From positions 1-26,776 of the forward strand of contig JADNRV010000526.1 in assembly GCA_015499995.1 (NCBI GenBank): a stretch of DNA of 26,776 nucleotides, in the 5' to 3' direction. Of the stretch, positions 10,603 through 21,600 are shown in pieces. Below the pieces are notes generated by a model. That model worked only from the letters and a program-made list of their open reading frames with translations. It made no database searches and was not told the DNA's origin. This DNA comes from Flammula alnicola (Eukaryota > Basidiomycota > Agaricomycetes > Agaricales > Strophariaceae). Each line of letters begins with the position of its first letter. Position 1 is the stretch's first letter. Position numbers and translations under genes: made by a program.

Positions 10603-12032
10603 CTAAGCCTTCAGCGCCTTGTCAGCTTTTTTCCAAATTCGCGTAAGACGTGGATCCCGTGCTTCCCACTGCTTATGCTCCAGGTATACCGGTCGAAAAC
10701 GCCGCCTTGGTGCCGGCGCTTCAGGCTCACTTTCGTCAGAAGGTGATGATACATCGACATCGACAACGGGAATGGCACTTGCTTTGCCGACAATCCGCTT
10801 CAGGGGACTGAAACGTGGCGCAGCTGGTGGAGGTGGGAGTGGTGGGAAGGTAAATGGACCTTTCTTTGTTGTCGGAGAGGTCGGTGCCGGACGAGAGGCT
10901 GGCGAGGCCGGTTTAGATTCTAGTCTCCTCTTCTTCGCCGACGTTTCTGGAGGCGCCATGTCAACTTCCATGTCGCTGACCTGGATATCTTCAGCGGGAC
11001 GTTTCTTAGGAGTGTCTTTGGAAGGTAATTCGCGGGCGGCGCGTTTTTTCCAAGGTAGAAGCGAAAGCGGTGGAGGATGTATGACTTTTATTGGCGAATG
11101 CTCCACTCCGCGTTTCGTTGGTGTCACTTTGAGGGGAGACATCTGAATGGCACTACCGCTCCGAGTCGAACGTCTGATAGGCGACTCCAGCTGAGCTTCA
11201 TCAGTCGTAGCTTCTGACTGTGATTTCTTTTGCGAGTCTTTGGTAGGCAATTCGCGCAGAATTACAGGCTTCCTTGGAGATTGTCTAGAACTCGATGCGA
11301 CAGCCGGTTCCTTCGTGGGAGACGATGATTTTCGTTTGAAAGTCGCCTGTATTTTCTTTCTAAGGCCCAATAAGTTTTCGTTAAGGATGCCTAGCAGATT
11401 TACAAATAATTTCGCGGATAGTTTGTGATCCTTTGCGAATATCTCTGTCGAAGGCAAAAGTTTAGGCTTCGTTTTCGTCAATAAACTTCCACTCTATAGC
11501 AAATAGAGAAAACCCACTTTGATAGAACTGCAGACCCAGAAATATACGGCGCATCTAACCAGAGTTGTTCGGGTGTCGTAGTCATCTCCACGAGTAATCA
11601 ATTCGTTCTCTGTTTCGGCGATATAGGGGTCAAGGATTTCTTCCAATGGTTCTGACTTGTATCTTCTATGAAGATCATGATAGGTTATGCAGGAAGATCT
11701 CTCTACTTGATCTACCGCTGCCTTTGCGACTTCGTACACTCGTTTGAAATCTTTGGGTTTCAGACAAGATGCTGCCTGTGCTGCTTTCTGCGACACGTCG
11801 CCATTGTTTAATCTAATTCTCAGTCAGACACGCGAGAAGGTGCTAAAATCTTCACAGACCTTTCTGAAGCCAGAAGCACGCATATCGCTGGTAAACCAGT
11901 GGTGAACTCTCGCACCTCGCGACCTGACCCTGGTGCTGTTTTGAGTTGTGCCAGACGGAGAAGTTCGGTAGCAAGAATTCGGGTTTCCTTTGAGGCTAGA
12001 AAGTTGTTTATAAGGTGATCGTGACGGGACAT
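10603..12032 (-). CDS. ORC6: Probable origin recognition complex subunit 6 (3 exons, 443 aa)
   Basis: Orc6 joins Orc1-5 at origins and is needed to load MCM helicase. Exons on the minus strand: 12032-11860, 11812-11518, 11466-10603, all in phase; the second intron ends at an AAG acceptor. The N-terminal half is helical and matches the expected cyclin/TFIIB-like fold: a first repeat around LATELLRLAQLKTA and FTTGLPAICVLLASERLNNG, then KPKDFKRVYEVAKAAV, and a second segment around RCAVYFWVCSSIK and LPSTEIFAKDHKLSAKLF. Residues from about 220 on are low-complexity, basic and Pro/Ser-rich with many SPxK/TPxK sites. A short C-terminal helix WEARDPRLTRIWKKADKALKA ends the protein, where Orc6 normally binds the rest of ORC. 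Assignment is from pattern of segments, not an alignment; an unrelated cyclin-fold nuclear protein is the alternative. Confidence 0.7.
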
Positions 12033-12227
12033 GGTGAGCAACGGGAGTGCCAGTGGTGGACAGTAGTTAGTTGAGTACAAAATGAAAAGGGATCCACTGG
12101 CACGTGAGCGTGACGAGACGCGAATACATTGTCACTCGAAGCTAGTCTCACAAATTCACCTTCACATCCATCCATCTATTCCTCGACAATTGGAGCTATA
12201 CAGTTCTAGCTTTCTTCCAATTTCACG
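12033..12227. promoter_or_regulatory. Divergent promoter between ORC6-like and MYND genes
   Basis: Only 195 bp separate the two ATGs, so both genes probably share this control region. It contains a CACGTG E-box near 12101 followed within about 20 bp by GACGCGAA, which resembles the MBF/E2F class of G1/S elements. The second half is pyrimidine-rich on the plus strand leading into the MYND start. Promoter placement follows from gene orientation; the motif roles are inference. Confidence 0.5.
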
Positions 12228-13747
12228 ATGAAAAATATTCCAGGAACGCACATTTCAGACTCAGAGAAGTCTGAAGCCGGTCGGACGATTTATCTTCCTC
12301 TGGCGAAACTCGACATGTGTGCATCTTGTCAGAAGACAGGAAAGGATGTGAAACTGCGTCTTTGTGCGTCTTGTGGGGAAGTAAGTTTTTTATTTTATTT
12401 TGCGCCAATTTCTTTTCATCATGAGTATTGCCACTAGACCCAATATTGCTCCCCGAGTGTCAGAAACGAGATTGGAAGACCCACAAGGTCCAATGTGGTG
12501 AGTCGGGAGTGACAAGTCTTGCGACCTCCAATTCTTCACACTAATTGTTTTTTAACTCCGCAGGAACTACCGATCGAATCGACTTGCAATCATACTACCC
12601 GTTTATTGCGTCTATTGCGCACGTCTCCCACATACATCCAGACATTCGCCACCCGGCGCTGAATCACCAAATTGTCAACTCTCCTAACCCAAACTCGGGG
12701 GACGTTGTGGAATTCCCCAACGGTGTCAGCGCTAAACTTGTTATTCTCGGTAAAGAAGTGTTGCCGACGTCTATGGGGTCGACGGAATGGTGGCCAACAG
12801 GAGCGACGGATAAGATTCGGCACAAACTATTGCGTCGGATTGTGAGCGAAGGACTCCTCCTCCCGATAATGCTTTCTGTAGCCATCGCCCTAGTTTCAGA
12901 GATATACACGACGACAGCGGTGCCTCCGTCTGAACATCCGGGATGGCAGGTCACAGGACGACGTCGCGTTAGGTTGTCCTATAATCGCTCACCCATAGCA
13001 GACTTTGGGATCGTCCACGGGTCTGTGCCTGTTACTCCACAAGATAGGCTGGCGTACTACAACATTGACGAGCATACGTTCCTGATGGGCCAAGATCCAA
13101 CCGATCACTACTGGATATATTTCACAACCCTCGCCGGAGACGAGTACTTCTTGGACTGCGGCATGTTCACGTTCAATTGCTGCTTGATGGTGGAAACTAG
13201 GCCTTACTGTCGATACGGTATGCCTGATATGGAATTTTCTCCAGCATTTTTCTTTGGGCGAGAACAAGAAAAGGTAATGCCTTTGATGGATCGACTTGGC
13301 TGGAAACCGCGCAAACGATTTTCGATCCTTCGTGAATCTCGACTTGCCGATATTCTTCGATCTACAGATTTTGACTACTGCAAATGTCACGACATCCCCA
13401 CGATATATACGATCATGAACGAAATCGCAGAACGAGATTGCTCGGATTGGGAGAAAGAGATGATGATGAAGTTCCTTCCGAATGCCTGCATGATCGTACG
13501 TTTGAATATGCAGAATCGCGAATACCTGAACTTCCCCAAGGAACCGCAAGTCATAATAGAGACGGATCCCGGGGAAGTTATTTCTGGGGACTCAGAAGAA
13601 GATAAAGCATTCGCCGTGTATCTGAAGAAATGGGCTCGGAAATTGAAGAAAGGAAAGATATCTCCGGATCAGTGGGAATCGGCTTTCAGAGCCTGGCAGA
13701 GTAAACCTTACGAATCAAGGATGAAAATGGCTGGGAAGGCGAAGTAA
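12228..13747 (+). CDS. MYND zinc-finger protein with one frame break (3 exons)
   Basis: Exons 12228-12380, 12438-12497 and 12564-13747. Exons 1 and 2 encode a MYND finger: CASC, then CASCGETQYC, then ECQKRDWKTHKVQC, a zinc-binding protein-interaction module. Exon 3 (about 395 residues) has no domain I recognise; it begins GTTDRIDLQSYYPFIASIAH and ends in a Lys-rich tail. Such MYND proteins form large, poorly characterised expanded families in mushrooms. Exon 2 is 60 nt but must be 61 nt to carry both the YC and ECQ halves of the finger and enter exon 3 in phase; one base is missing at the CCCC run 12451-12454. Using a weaker donor four bases later in intron 1 would rescue the frame but lose the conserved YC. 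Either the sequence has a base error or the gene is broken. A 186-aa antisense ORF across exon 3 is a shadow. Confidence 0.82.
12451..12454 (+). other. One-base deletion in MYND exon 2 (CCCC run)
   Basis: The frame reading TQYCS ends here and ECQKRDW continues in the next frame; one extra C would join them and give the phase needed at the next intron. Confidence 0.75.
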
Positions 13748-14079
13748 ACGATTTTAGTCACCGTCAGCCCTCTCGATGATTAATCTTCTATGCTCTATTA
13801 ATGCCTTGACCCCTCTATTTACTTGTTTCTGAAACACATGATTCTTGAGCGCAATTGCAATCAAGACATCGACGCAGTTAAGTGGTATCAAGGTCATAGT
13901 CTGATTAGACTATGATAATCAGACCATGACCTTTGTGCACATGCTCGTCGTCCAGAGAAACGCCCAACTGACCTTGTATTTAGGGTCCTTTACTCATCTA
14001 TTGCGTCTATTCTGGAGATTCTGCAGTAGTAAGTGGCCTTCAGTTATCCAAGTCCGATGATAATTACATATGTTCTTGA
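13748..14079. other. Convergent 3' intergenic region
   Basis: Lies between the stops of the MYND gene (plus) and the disordered-protein gene (minus). It holds the inverted repeat at 13890-13933 and no gene. Confidence 0.6.
13890..13933. repeat. Inverted repeat, 18-bp arms, 8-bp spacer
   Basis: Left arm 13890-13907 and right arm 13916-13933 are reverse complements at 17 of 18 positions, separated by GACTATGA. Transcribed from either side it would fold into a strong hairpin. It sits between two convergent genes, so it could shape 3' ends or be the remnant of a small inverted-repeat element. No target-site duplication is obvious. Confidence 0.8.
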
Positions 14080-15886
14080 TCACAGCGTGAAGATTTTGTC
14101 TACTAAAATCGCCCACTCCATGACCGTAATGCCCAACCTCAGCGCATCCTCCTTGATCTCCCTATCTCTCGTCGTAGGCGTCAGTCTAGCCACTGCTTTC
14201 AGGTGCTCCATTCTTCGAATCCCTAAACTTCGCAGAATGGGAGCGATATGCAAAAGAGACGGCTCACACGAGTGCAGAATGGCTTCGAACTGCACGGTGG
14301 ACTCCGACTTGATACTGCTAATTGTGGAACCAGATTGCGTAGGATTGAAAAGGGACTGTGAAGGCTGATTATCTATCGGAGTCGACTCTTTATATCGGCC
14401 TCTCTGGCGTGGTACGCGCTGGGATGGCTTTCTTTCCGGGGCCGAGGAGCCCGCAGTTAGGATCTCGGCAACTTGATGCCCACCGGTTGGGGTATCGTTC
14501 GGCGAAGATGAGGGTTCTTTCTCGCTGGTACTGGGTGATATTGTGCGCTCGCGTTGCAACGGAGATGTGACCCCCTTCCCAGTCTCGGAGCGCTGTCGCC
14601 ATGAATTCGATTTAGTGCGCTCTTGTGTATTCTAAATCGCAAATTAGTGTGGCGTTAAAGGAGGGTCTTTGGGTACTTACCTTGCTGGTGGATGAGTTGG
14701 AAACACCGTCTCCGGCAGATTTCTGACGAGATGTGCTCCCAGTTTGCGCGTAATCCATTCCTTCCGGAGGAACCTCGGACGCGTCAACCCTCCACTCCAC
14801 TTTCGCTATGGTTTCATTGGCGTGTTCGTGTTCACCTTCCTGGGCATACTCGTCCGCACTGATATAATATATGCTCATCGTATCTTCCTCCTCTTCCGGC
14901 TTTGGCTTCTTCGTCGCTTCCTCCCTCCAGGTCGATATCTCGACTGTTCGCTCAGGGTTGTTTTCAATGATCCGATGATCAACGATTTCATAGGTCTGCC
15001 CCGCCTTTGGTCCTCGATCACGGGGCGTAGGAGCAGTCCGACGATTTTTGAATAGGTCGCGTACCCCACCAACGGTCTGTCGATTTTTTGCTGGGAGCTT
15101 CGTACCGCCGTTTCCTGGCTTGCTGTCTGCGTAACTAGCAGAGCGGTGTATATCTGAACCTGATTTCCCCTTCATCCACTCTCTTATTTCCCTTGCTTTC
15201 GCGGAAACCCTGCTTTCCCTCATTTCCACCGCTTCATCTTCCCTAGGAGGCTCTTCTCTTCCTTTTCCCTTCCAACGATGCCCACTACCCGAGGGACCCT
15301 CGTTTCCTCCCTGCTTTCCAAGAAAGCTATTCCGGAAGGCTCTCATAGGATCGAATCTCGGCCTTGGGGTTGTTGTGCGTGCAGTTGATCCATCATTTTG
15401 GTCTACCACTGGAGATGTGGTTCGGACAGCTAGCATTGGACGCTTCTGCCCTCCCGATGTCGTAGCGGTACCTTTCCCCAAGGTACCACGTTTTGTGTTA
15501 TTATCGTTAATATCTATTGCTACTGGAGGAGATGTCGACGGCGGAGCACGTCTCCGGACTATGGTCTTTCCTGTTCCAGATTTATTTGGGACCAGATAAA
15601 AAACACCCGAGTCTGAGGTGAGGGAAAGCGCGCAGGGGTGGGATAGGAATCGGGAAATGGACGTTCGAGTAAATATGCCGAAATTGCGTCGAGAATTTTA
15701 CAAAAGAATCTCACCGGGATGAGAATTGCCATCAGTATTCGCGTCTACACTAGAACTTCTAAATTGCATACTTCCTGAAGGGCGAGGGATAGGTGCTGAG
15801 ATTTTGAGAGGGCGGCGAAGGCGGCGCTTTCTTCTCGCAGGTGCAAGTGAGAGGTCGAAGGGCGACGTAGAAATACACCAGGGCAT
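14080..15886 (-). CDS. Disordered protein with C-terminal helical SAM-like domain (3 exons, at least 551 aa)
   Basis: Exons on the minus strand: 15886-15715, 15612-14681, 14631-14080; phases agree and the total is divisible by three. Most of the chain is Ser/Thr/Pro/Lys/Glu-rich and likely disordered, with KGKGREEPPRED and KPKPEEEEDTMSIYYISADEY as typical stretches. Only the last 70 residues look folded: FEAILHSCEPSLLHIAPILR followed by GIRRMEHLKAVARLTPTTRD and LRLGITVMEWAILVDKIFTL, a helix bundle resembling the SAM-like domains at the C-termini of many basidiomycete proteins. Function unknown. The start is unsure: the frame is open upstream to about 16050 but the only start-like codon there is GTG at 16021; the first in-frame ATG is at 15886. 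An upstream exon in another frame, beginning near 16060, is possible. Confidence 0.68.
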
Positions 15887-16529
15887 GCGTGAAGGTGTGC
15901 ATTGAGTGTCCTTTTGAGTACGATTTGAGGTGGTACTCAGCCCCGACACGAGGCTACATCGTGTTTCGTGTGATACACGTGCCCTTGGGGTTGATGATGA
16001 TGTCGAGGCGCCGGCAGCCACGGTGATGGCGGGATCGGATGTCCATGAATTGATACCATTCTTTTTGGTTCTCGTCTACCCATACCCTTGTGTTTCAATA
16101 TGGCCGCTCAAGAAACTTAGAAACAAGCCATAGAGAAGAAGTCCGTTGTTTGGCCTTGTCCATAATTGTAGGCGCGATCTTAGTACGATCAGAATGCATG
16201 AGCTAATAATAGATGTCAAATGCCTGACATACTTAATTCGCGACTGGCTAGCTAGTCGTGAAAGAGATAATAGTCAGCCACCCTCATCCCATTTCCACAT
16301 ATTAGGAGGTCCGGTGCTCTTCTGGAAAGATACCGTTGTGTCTTTTGCTCTCTTTCTTTCCTTGTTTTCAAGTGGTCTCATCGGAAGAGCCGCAGCCTGC
16401 GCTCTTGCTTCATAAACACCCACAGAACCTCCTATTTACTGGTCGAATATACGTTATACAGATGCACATTTCAACCCTTGTTTCGCGAGATACCCTCTCA
16501 TCGGAGCATCTTGGAATCTTCAACACCAC
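15887..16529. promoter_or_regulatory. Divergent intergenic region
   Basis: Probable shared upstream region of the disordered-protein gene (minus) and the membrane-protein gene (plus). The left part may contain extra 5' coding sequence of the minus-strand gene. The right part is AT-rich with a pyrimidine-rich tract near 16340-16370. No specific element identified. Confidence 0.4.
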
Positions 16530-17304
16530 ATGCACGTCTGGTACATCCTGGTTGTGTCCTGTTGACATTGTACTATGGAGTCAGTTTGTATATTTTGCAA
16601 TCTTATTTTATAAATCGTCTCACCGGAAATAATTCCTCCAGTTTTGTTAATTGGAATGGTCGCTCTTGTCTGCTGGAAGATGTATATCACCAACCGCGTC
16701 GGTCCAGGTTCTCCTGGCCAGAGATCATTGACGAGGTCGAAGCGGCAGCGATACTGGCATTTGGAGGTGCCATACCCCTCAGACCCGAATTCAGAGCCGT
16801 CGTATGGGGAGAAGAAATACACGCATGAATCCGACAATGAACGACGAGAAGGTATCTGTGAGTTACTTTCCGTGATCTTCAATGATCCTCGTCTGACTAT
16901 GCGCAATGCCTCGTCTTACAGCTGGCTCAACATCAACCCTCGTAGATCCTTACCACGTCGTCACCAACCTCGATGCTTCACTCATTTCCAAGGATTCCAA
17001 TTTCAACCACACTTCCGTGCCAGCTCCAGTTCTCGAGCGTAAAACCACCGGCAAGCTCGCGGGATTGGGATTAGGCATCCATATGCAAAATGATTCGTCT
17101 ATACCCGCAATTCCGGGCGGTCCAGTGCAAAGTGGAGACAACGAGAAGGTGCATGAGGGGGTAAACGTTGAAAAGACCTGTGCGTACTTCTTTCTACTTT
17201 ACCACGTTCGAAGAGTATCCCTTTCTGATTATTATGGTTTTGACGCCTTGAAAACAGTGACTCCACCTCAGGCGCACGTCCATAACTCGCGTTGGGACAC
17301 ATAG
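16530..17304 (+). CDS. Small single-pass membrane protein, unknown function (4 exons, 181 aa)
   Basis: Exons 16530-16560, 16642-16851, 16922-17179 and 17258-17304; all junctions keep phase and end at TAG. The first junction joins MHVWYILVVS to FLLIGMVALVCWKMYI, which restores one continuous hydrophobic segment of about 22 residues at the extreme N-terminus; this is the main support for the model, since its donor (GTTGAC) is weak. The segment is followed by the basic stretch QRSLTRSKRQR, so by the positive-inside rule the rest would face the cytosol. The remaining 150 residues are hydrophilic (YPSDPNSEPSYGEKKYTHESDNERRE, LVDPYHVVTNLDASL, LERKTTGKLAGLGLGIH) and probably disordered. I do not recognise the family. 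It could be an ER or plasma-membrane anchored adaptor. Confidence 0.55.
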
Positions 17305-18602
17305 AGATCTGTAGCAAGTTCATGTTTTCTCTTCGTTAGATCTTTGTTATTGTATTTTGTGTTTCTTTCTGTCCTCGCCGTATTTCTTCTGCATACAGCT
17401 TCGTTCCTCTTTGGCTAAATCATGAAGTCGGAGTCTGAGTACAACGAGAGCTCGCCTCTAAGAAGGACACGGACGATACCTAGCCCCCCTGTGTTGAGAC
17501 AAAGTCGAGCAGAAGTTCATCCTTTCCTGTGACGTGTTTCAAGTTTTATTTTACATTTTCTTGTCTCGTCAGTCCCGAAAGTTGTAAATTAGAAATCATA
17601 AGGGAATTCCAACATAGGGTTCCAGAAAGCTTCTCTTTATCCAGTAACTTGAACATAATTTCCATCGGACCAGCGGAAATCGAGATATCTTATCTGCGGA
17701 TAAGCTGTTGAGGAGCCGGCTAGTTTAAGGAGAGGAGGGGGTAGAGTAGTCACAAATTTTTAATTTTCTTGAAAGAAATATAAAAGCACTCCAAACCCAG
17801 GAGGAGACCTTCCGATGTGATTGACAGACATTTTAGCCATTCATGCCGATGGGAAGAAATGTAGAAAGTGACGAAGTGAGGATGAAAGATTGTCAGAATA
17901 CTTCGGAATTGCGAGTTTTGGGGATTTCTCGAGATTCGAGAAGCAGAAACTTAAAACTAAATTGAAGGCATTCTAACCAACAGAGGAATTGTATGGCCTT
18001 AGTAAACGATCTCCGGCAAGATGAGCGCAAAGCTGGGGATATCAAAGGCGATACGCATAGGTAAAGAGTTGGTATTACAATGGTATAAATTAAAAAAGAG
18101 ATTCGAAGCGAGAACAGTTTAGTCACGTGCTTAACATTAGGGATGTTGATTTGCTGAACTCAATCCAGTAACTGAGAGGGTCCATTACGCCTTCAGGACT
18201 TTACACCGACTTATCATTTCTTTCTTTATCTGCCAGCTGCCGACCGACGCCCAATAGGGCCAGCACGCTATTTCCATCTATTCGAAGATGTGTAGCACAT
18301 GGACGTGGGTCATCGGGGAATGACTTGTATTATAATTATCCCCGCAAGACGCGGTAAGTATCACTGTAATCCTCTATCCATGCTTCGCCCATCAACCCAA
18401 CAGTAGTTGGAATCTTTTCAGCATGTCTGAGGGCACATGGTGGGAAAGATGACTCGACTGTGGTTCCGATCGTACGTAACACCTAGAGTCATACTCGCAT
18501 CGTGTCAAGTTCCTTCAAACCTCTTATAAAATCTCCTGAATCACTTCTCGAGTAACGCATAGAAAACAAATATCTCTACGATTGCGCGCACAGCCACGTT
18601 CA
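17305..18602. other. Intergenic region upstream of the ABC transporter
   Basis: 1.3 kb holding the possible small ORF at 17422-17711 and the promoter of the ABC transporter. 18200-18600 is mostly non-coding with stops in all frames. No clear TATA box or repeat seen. Confidence 0.5.
17422..17711 (+). CDS. Possible small two-exon ORF (about 81 aa)
   Basis: An ATG at 17422 opens a 107-nt frame beginning MKSESEYNESSPLRRTRT. A GTGACG donor at 17529 and a TCGTCAG acceptor at 17572 remove 44 nt and join in phase to PESCKLEIIREFQHRVPE, continuing to TGA at 17711. The intron has the usual size and a pyrimidine-rich 3' end. There is no known domain and two open frames joining by chance is quite possible; it could also be a 5' or 3' untranslated piece of a neighbour. 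Confidence 0.25.
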
Positions 18603-21600
18603 ATGGCTGAATTCAGGTATCAGGACGACGTCCGCTATCTGATACCAGACAGTGATGAAGGGTACATTCACGACTTTATCATATTAAAACGACAACTAAT
18701 GGTGTTGGATGTTAGACTTTTCAAGGATACACGGTCTATTCCATTCGCTGTTGCATGCCTCTCGATAGGCTTGCAGGTTGTACACATATTGACCTTTTGG
18801 GTGATATCGTTCATAGGGCGGAAATCGCCAAAATCTGAAGAAGCAAACGTGTTGGACGTTGTCGACACGCGACATTTGGGACTCTCGGAAAAGCTGAAGA
18901 AGCACGTCGCATACTACGGTGGAAATACGATCTTTGGATTTATGGTGGCACGTCTAGCGGGCAGCGTCACGCTTCTTCAGCTGTCCCAGACGACACTACG
19001 GAAGTGCGATACCAACGCGTTGGAAGGGTGTCCAGAAGCTTTCTTGACTGTCGCATTCGTGAGTTGTTTCGCACCATATATTGATTCAATAAAACTCTGA
19101 AATCGCGAGATGTAGTTATACTCTACAGTCTTAGCATTCATTTCTGTGGTCTCGAAGACGTGGAGTGCCTCGACAACACGACACAACATCATAGTTCTTT
19201 TATCCGCTTTCGTCGTCTATGCATATCGTGACCTGTGGCCTATGGGCACTTACACGAAGCAGCCAGCAGACATCGCAGAAGGCAAGATTCTGATCGTCAA
19301 GATCGGTGTCCTTGCGTTCACGGCAGTTGTCATACCACTTTTCATCCCTCGCCGATACGTTCCTGTTGATCCTAAGGTTTGTGTCTTCAACATGCTATCT
19401 CATGATTTTATGGACTGAAATACAAACTCGACTTGCCAGAATCCCATGCCAGAACCCAACCCAGAGCAGACGGCTTCGATCTTCTCCTTGATGACCTACA
19501 CCTTTTTGGACTCAGTCATTTTCCTTGGGTATAAGGTTCCACATCTTCGATTCGACCAGCTGCCTCCTCTCGCGGACTACGACGCTGCTAAGTACCAGAC
19601 AGTTAAAGCTTTTCCGGTGCGTACAGAATCTTGGTCTCTTGCGAGATGTCGTCTAATGCAAATTCATAGCATCTCGATGTCTTTAGAGGCGCCAAGCATC
19701 GATCTTTGTTTTTGAGATTTATGCGTGTATTTCGTAAGTCTGCCATGACTTTGGTTCTTCTTTAGTTGATTTTGGCTTGCTATTAGGCAAGGAATATTCA
19801 ATCCTTTTCTCTCCATTTTCGGTTACTCTGCGGGAAGTTTCGCCTCCCCGATCGGAATATATCAAATTCTCAAGTTCGTGTTCTTCGTCTTTCCTTTGCT
19901 TCGATTTCGAATGACGCGTTGTGCAGTTACTTGGAAACAGGGGTGTCGGAGCATCTATTCGACCTTGGGTCTGGATATCTGGCTCTTCATGGGCCCTATG
20001 ATTCAGTCGTTTAGTTTCCAGTGGTACATTTTCGTCGCCACCCGGACCCTGGCCCTTACGGAGGTTCTTGTCACGCAGCTCGTTTTTGAGCACAGTTTGC
20101 GTATTCGATTGAAGGCAGAGACCTCAAATGACTCAAACTATCAGCCCATCACCACTGCGACGCCTTCGAGGGCGGAGAGCCCAGTAGGTAACACTGCATC
20201 CGACACTGCTTCCACATCTGCCGCCGGCGATTCTGAACGCACCTCGGTATCTGGATCCACTACACGTGAAACGTCTGAAGCGTCTCAGGCCTCTACTCTT
20301 ACTGTTCGCGAGCCATCTACGTCAAGCTCGACTTCTACTTTGAAGGACGCTGGGAAAGGAAAGGCGAAGGCGGAGGCCCTTGAACCCCCGAAACAGGGGC
20401 AAAAGAAAGTATCTGATGGCAATCTCATTGGGAAATCAACAATCTTGTGACAACTGATCTGAACAACATCGTGGGCGCCCGGGATTTCTTGCTCGTCGGT
20501 ACGTTGGTCGACTATTATTTTCATGTTTCTGCCTTAATAATGATCCAACCTCTTTTCAGTACTTTATGTTCCGCTCCAAATATCGCTTTGTATGGTATTT
20601 CTTTATCGACTGTTGGGTTGGAGGTCTGATTACTTGATGTGTCTTCATTGTCGACGGAGCTAAAGTTATGAGTTTCGCAGCTCTTTTGTCGGTTTCGGCG
20701 TGATGCTCATACTTCTTCCGTTGCCCGGGTGGGTGGCGAAGAAAATACAGCAAGCGCAAGCCCAGAGAATGAAAGCGGTAAGTTTAAGGTCACCAAGTCT
20801 CTTCTTCAACGTGTTGAAAAACAAACTGTTTCTCAGACGGACGCCAGGGTACAGACTGTCTCAGAAGCTATCAATGTCATTCGCATGGTGAAACTCTTTG
20901 GATGGGAACACAAGATGTCAGAACGGCTGCAGGAGAAACGTGAAGAGGAACTTCGATGGATCTGGAAAACAAAATTCCTGAACTATGTGAGTTCCATGAT
21001 GGGGTAAGTATTGTCTTCTATGAAAGTCAACGCAGCCTTCACGACTGAGATAACAGCTTCATCCTCCCGACCTTGGCCATGATTACAACATATGGGGTTT
21101 ATACAGTCATCATGAAACAGGAGCTTAACGGTGCGTGACCACAGCAGAAGGATAGGCCCGAACTTCTAAATATGTCTTGTCCAGCATCGAAGATCTTTTC
21201 AAGCATGGCCGTCTTCTCGCTGTTGAGAGAACAGATATTTCGATTAACGTCGCAAACGGTCACCATTATACAAGGCAAGATCGAATAACTCATTGCCTCG
21301 ATCGTTCTACGCGATCTCACTATTCTAACCATGTATAGGCAAAGTCTCACTGGATCGACTTGACGAGTTCCTTCACAAAACGGAACTTTTGGACTCTTTC
21401 TTGGAGGTGTCCAAGCCCTCATCATCGGTCCCAGTACCTACGCCTGTTGAGTCGAGTTCGGAGATTGGCTTCAGAAATGCCACCTTTTCTTGGTCTCTTG
21501 ACGATGAAGGTGGCTACACAACTCCGTCTGGCCGTGTCTACAAACTTCGTATCGATGGCGAGTTGCTGTTCAAACGTAATGCTATCAATTTGATCATTGG

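Noticed and set aside
11467..11517. A 24-nt intron or an in-frame TAG in the ORC6-like gene
   Set aside because: Using the AAG acceptor at 11467 gives a 51-nt intron in phase, so neither an ultra-short intron nor a nonsense mutation is needed.
12989..13549. 186-aa ORF on the minus strand
   Set aside because: Antisense shadow of the large MYND exon, with no domain or plausible gene structure.
14744..15055. Plus-strand ORF with hydrophobic stretches
   Set aside because: It is the complement of the charged, low-complexity exon 2 of the minus-strand gene, which has consistent splice phases.
19801..19808. A further one-base deletion in the ABC gene at TTTT
   Set aside because: An AAG acceptor a few bases downstream of the TAG one keeps the frame (RIFNPFLSIFGYS), so a deletion is possible but not required.
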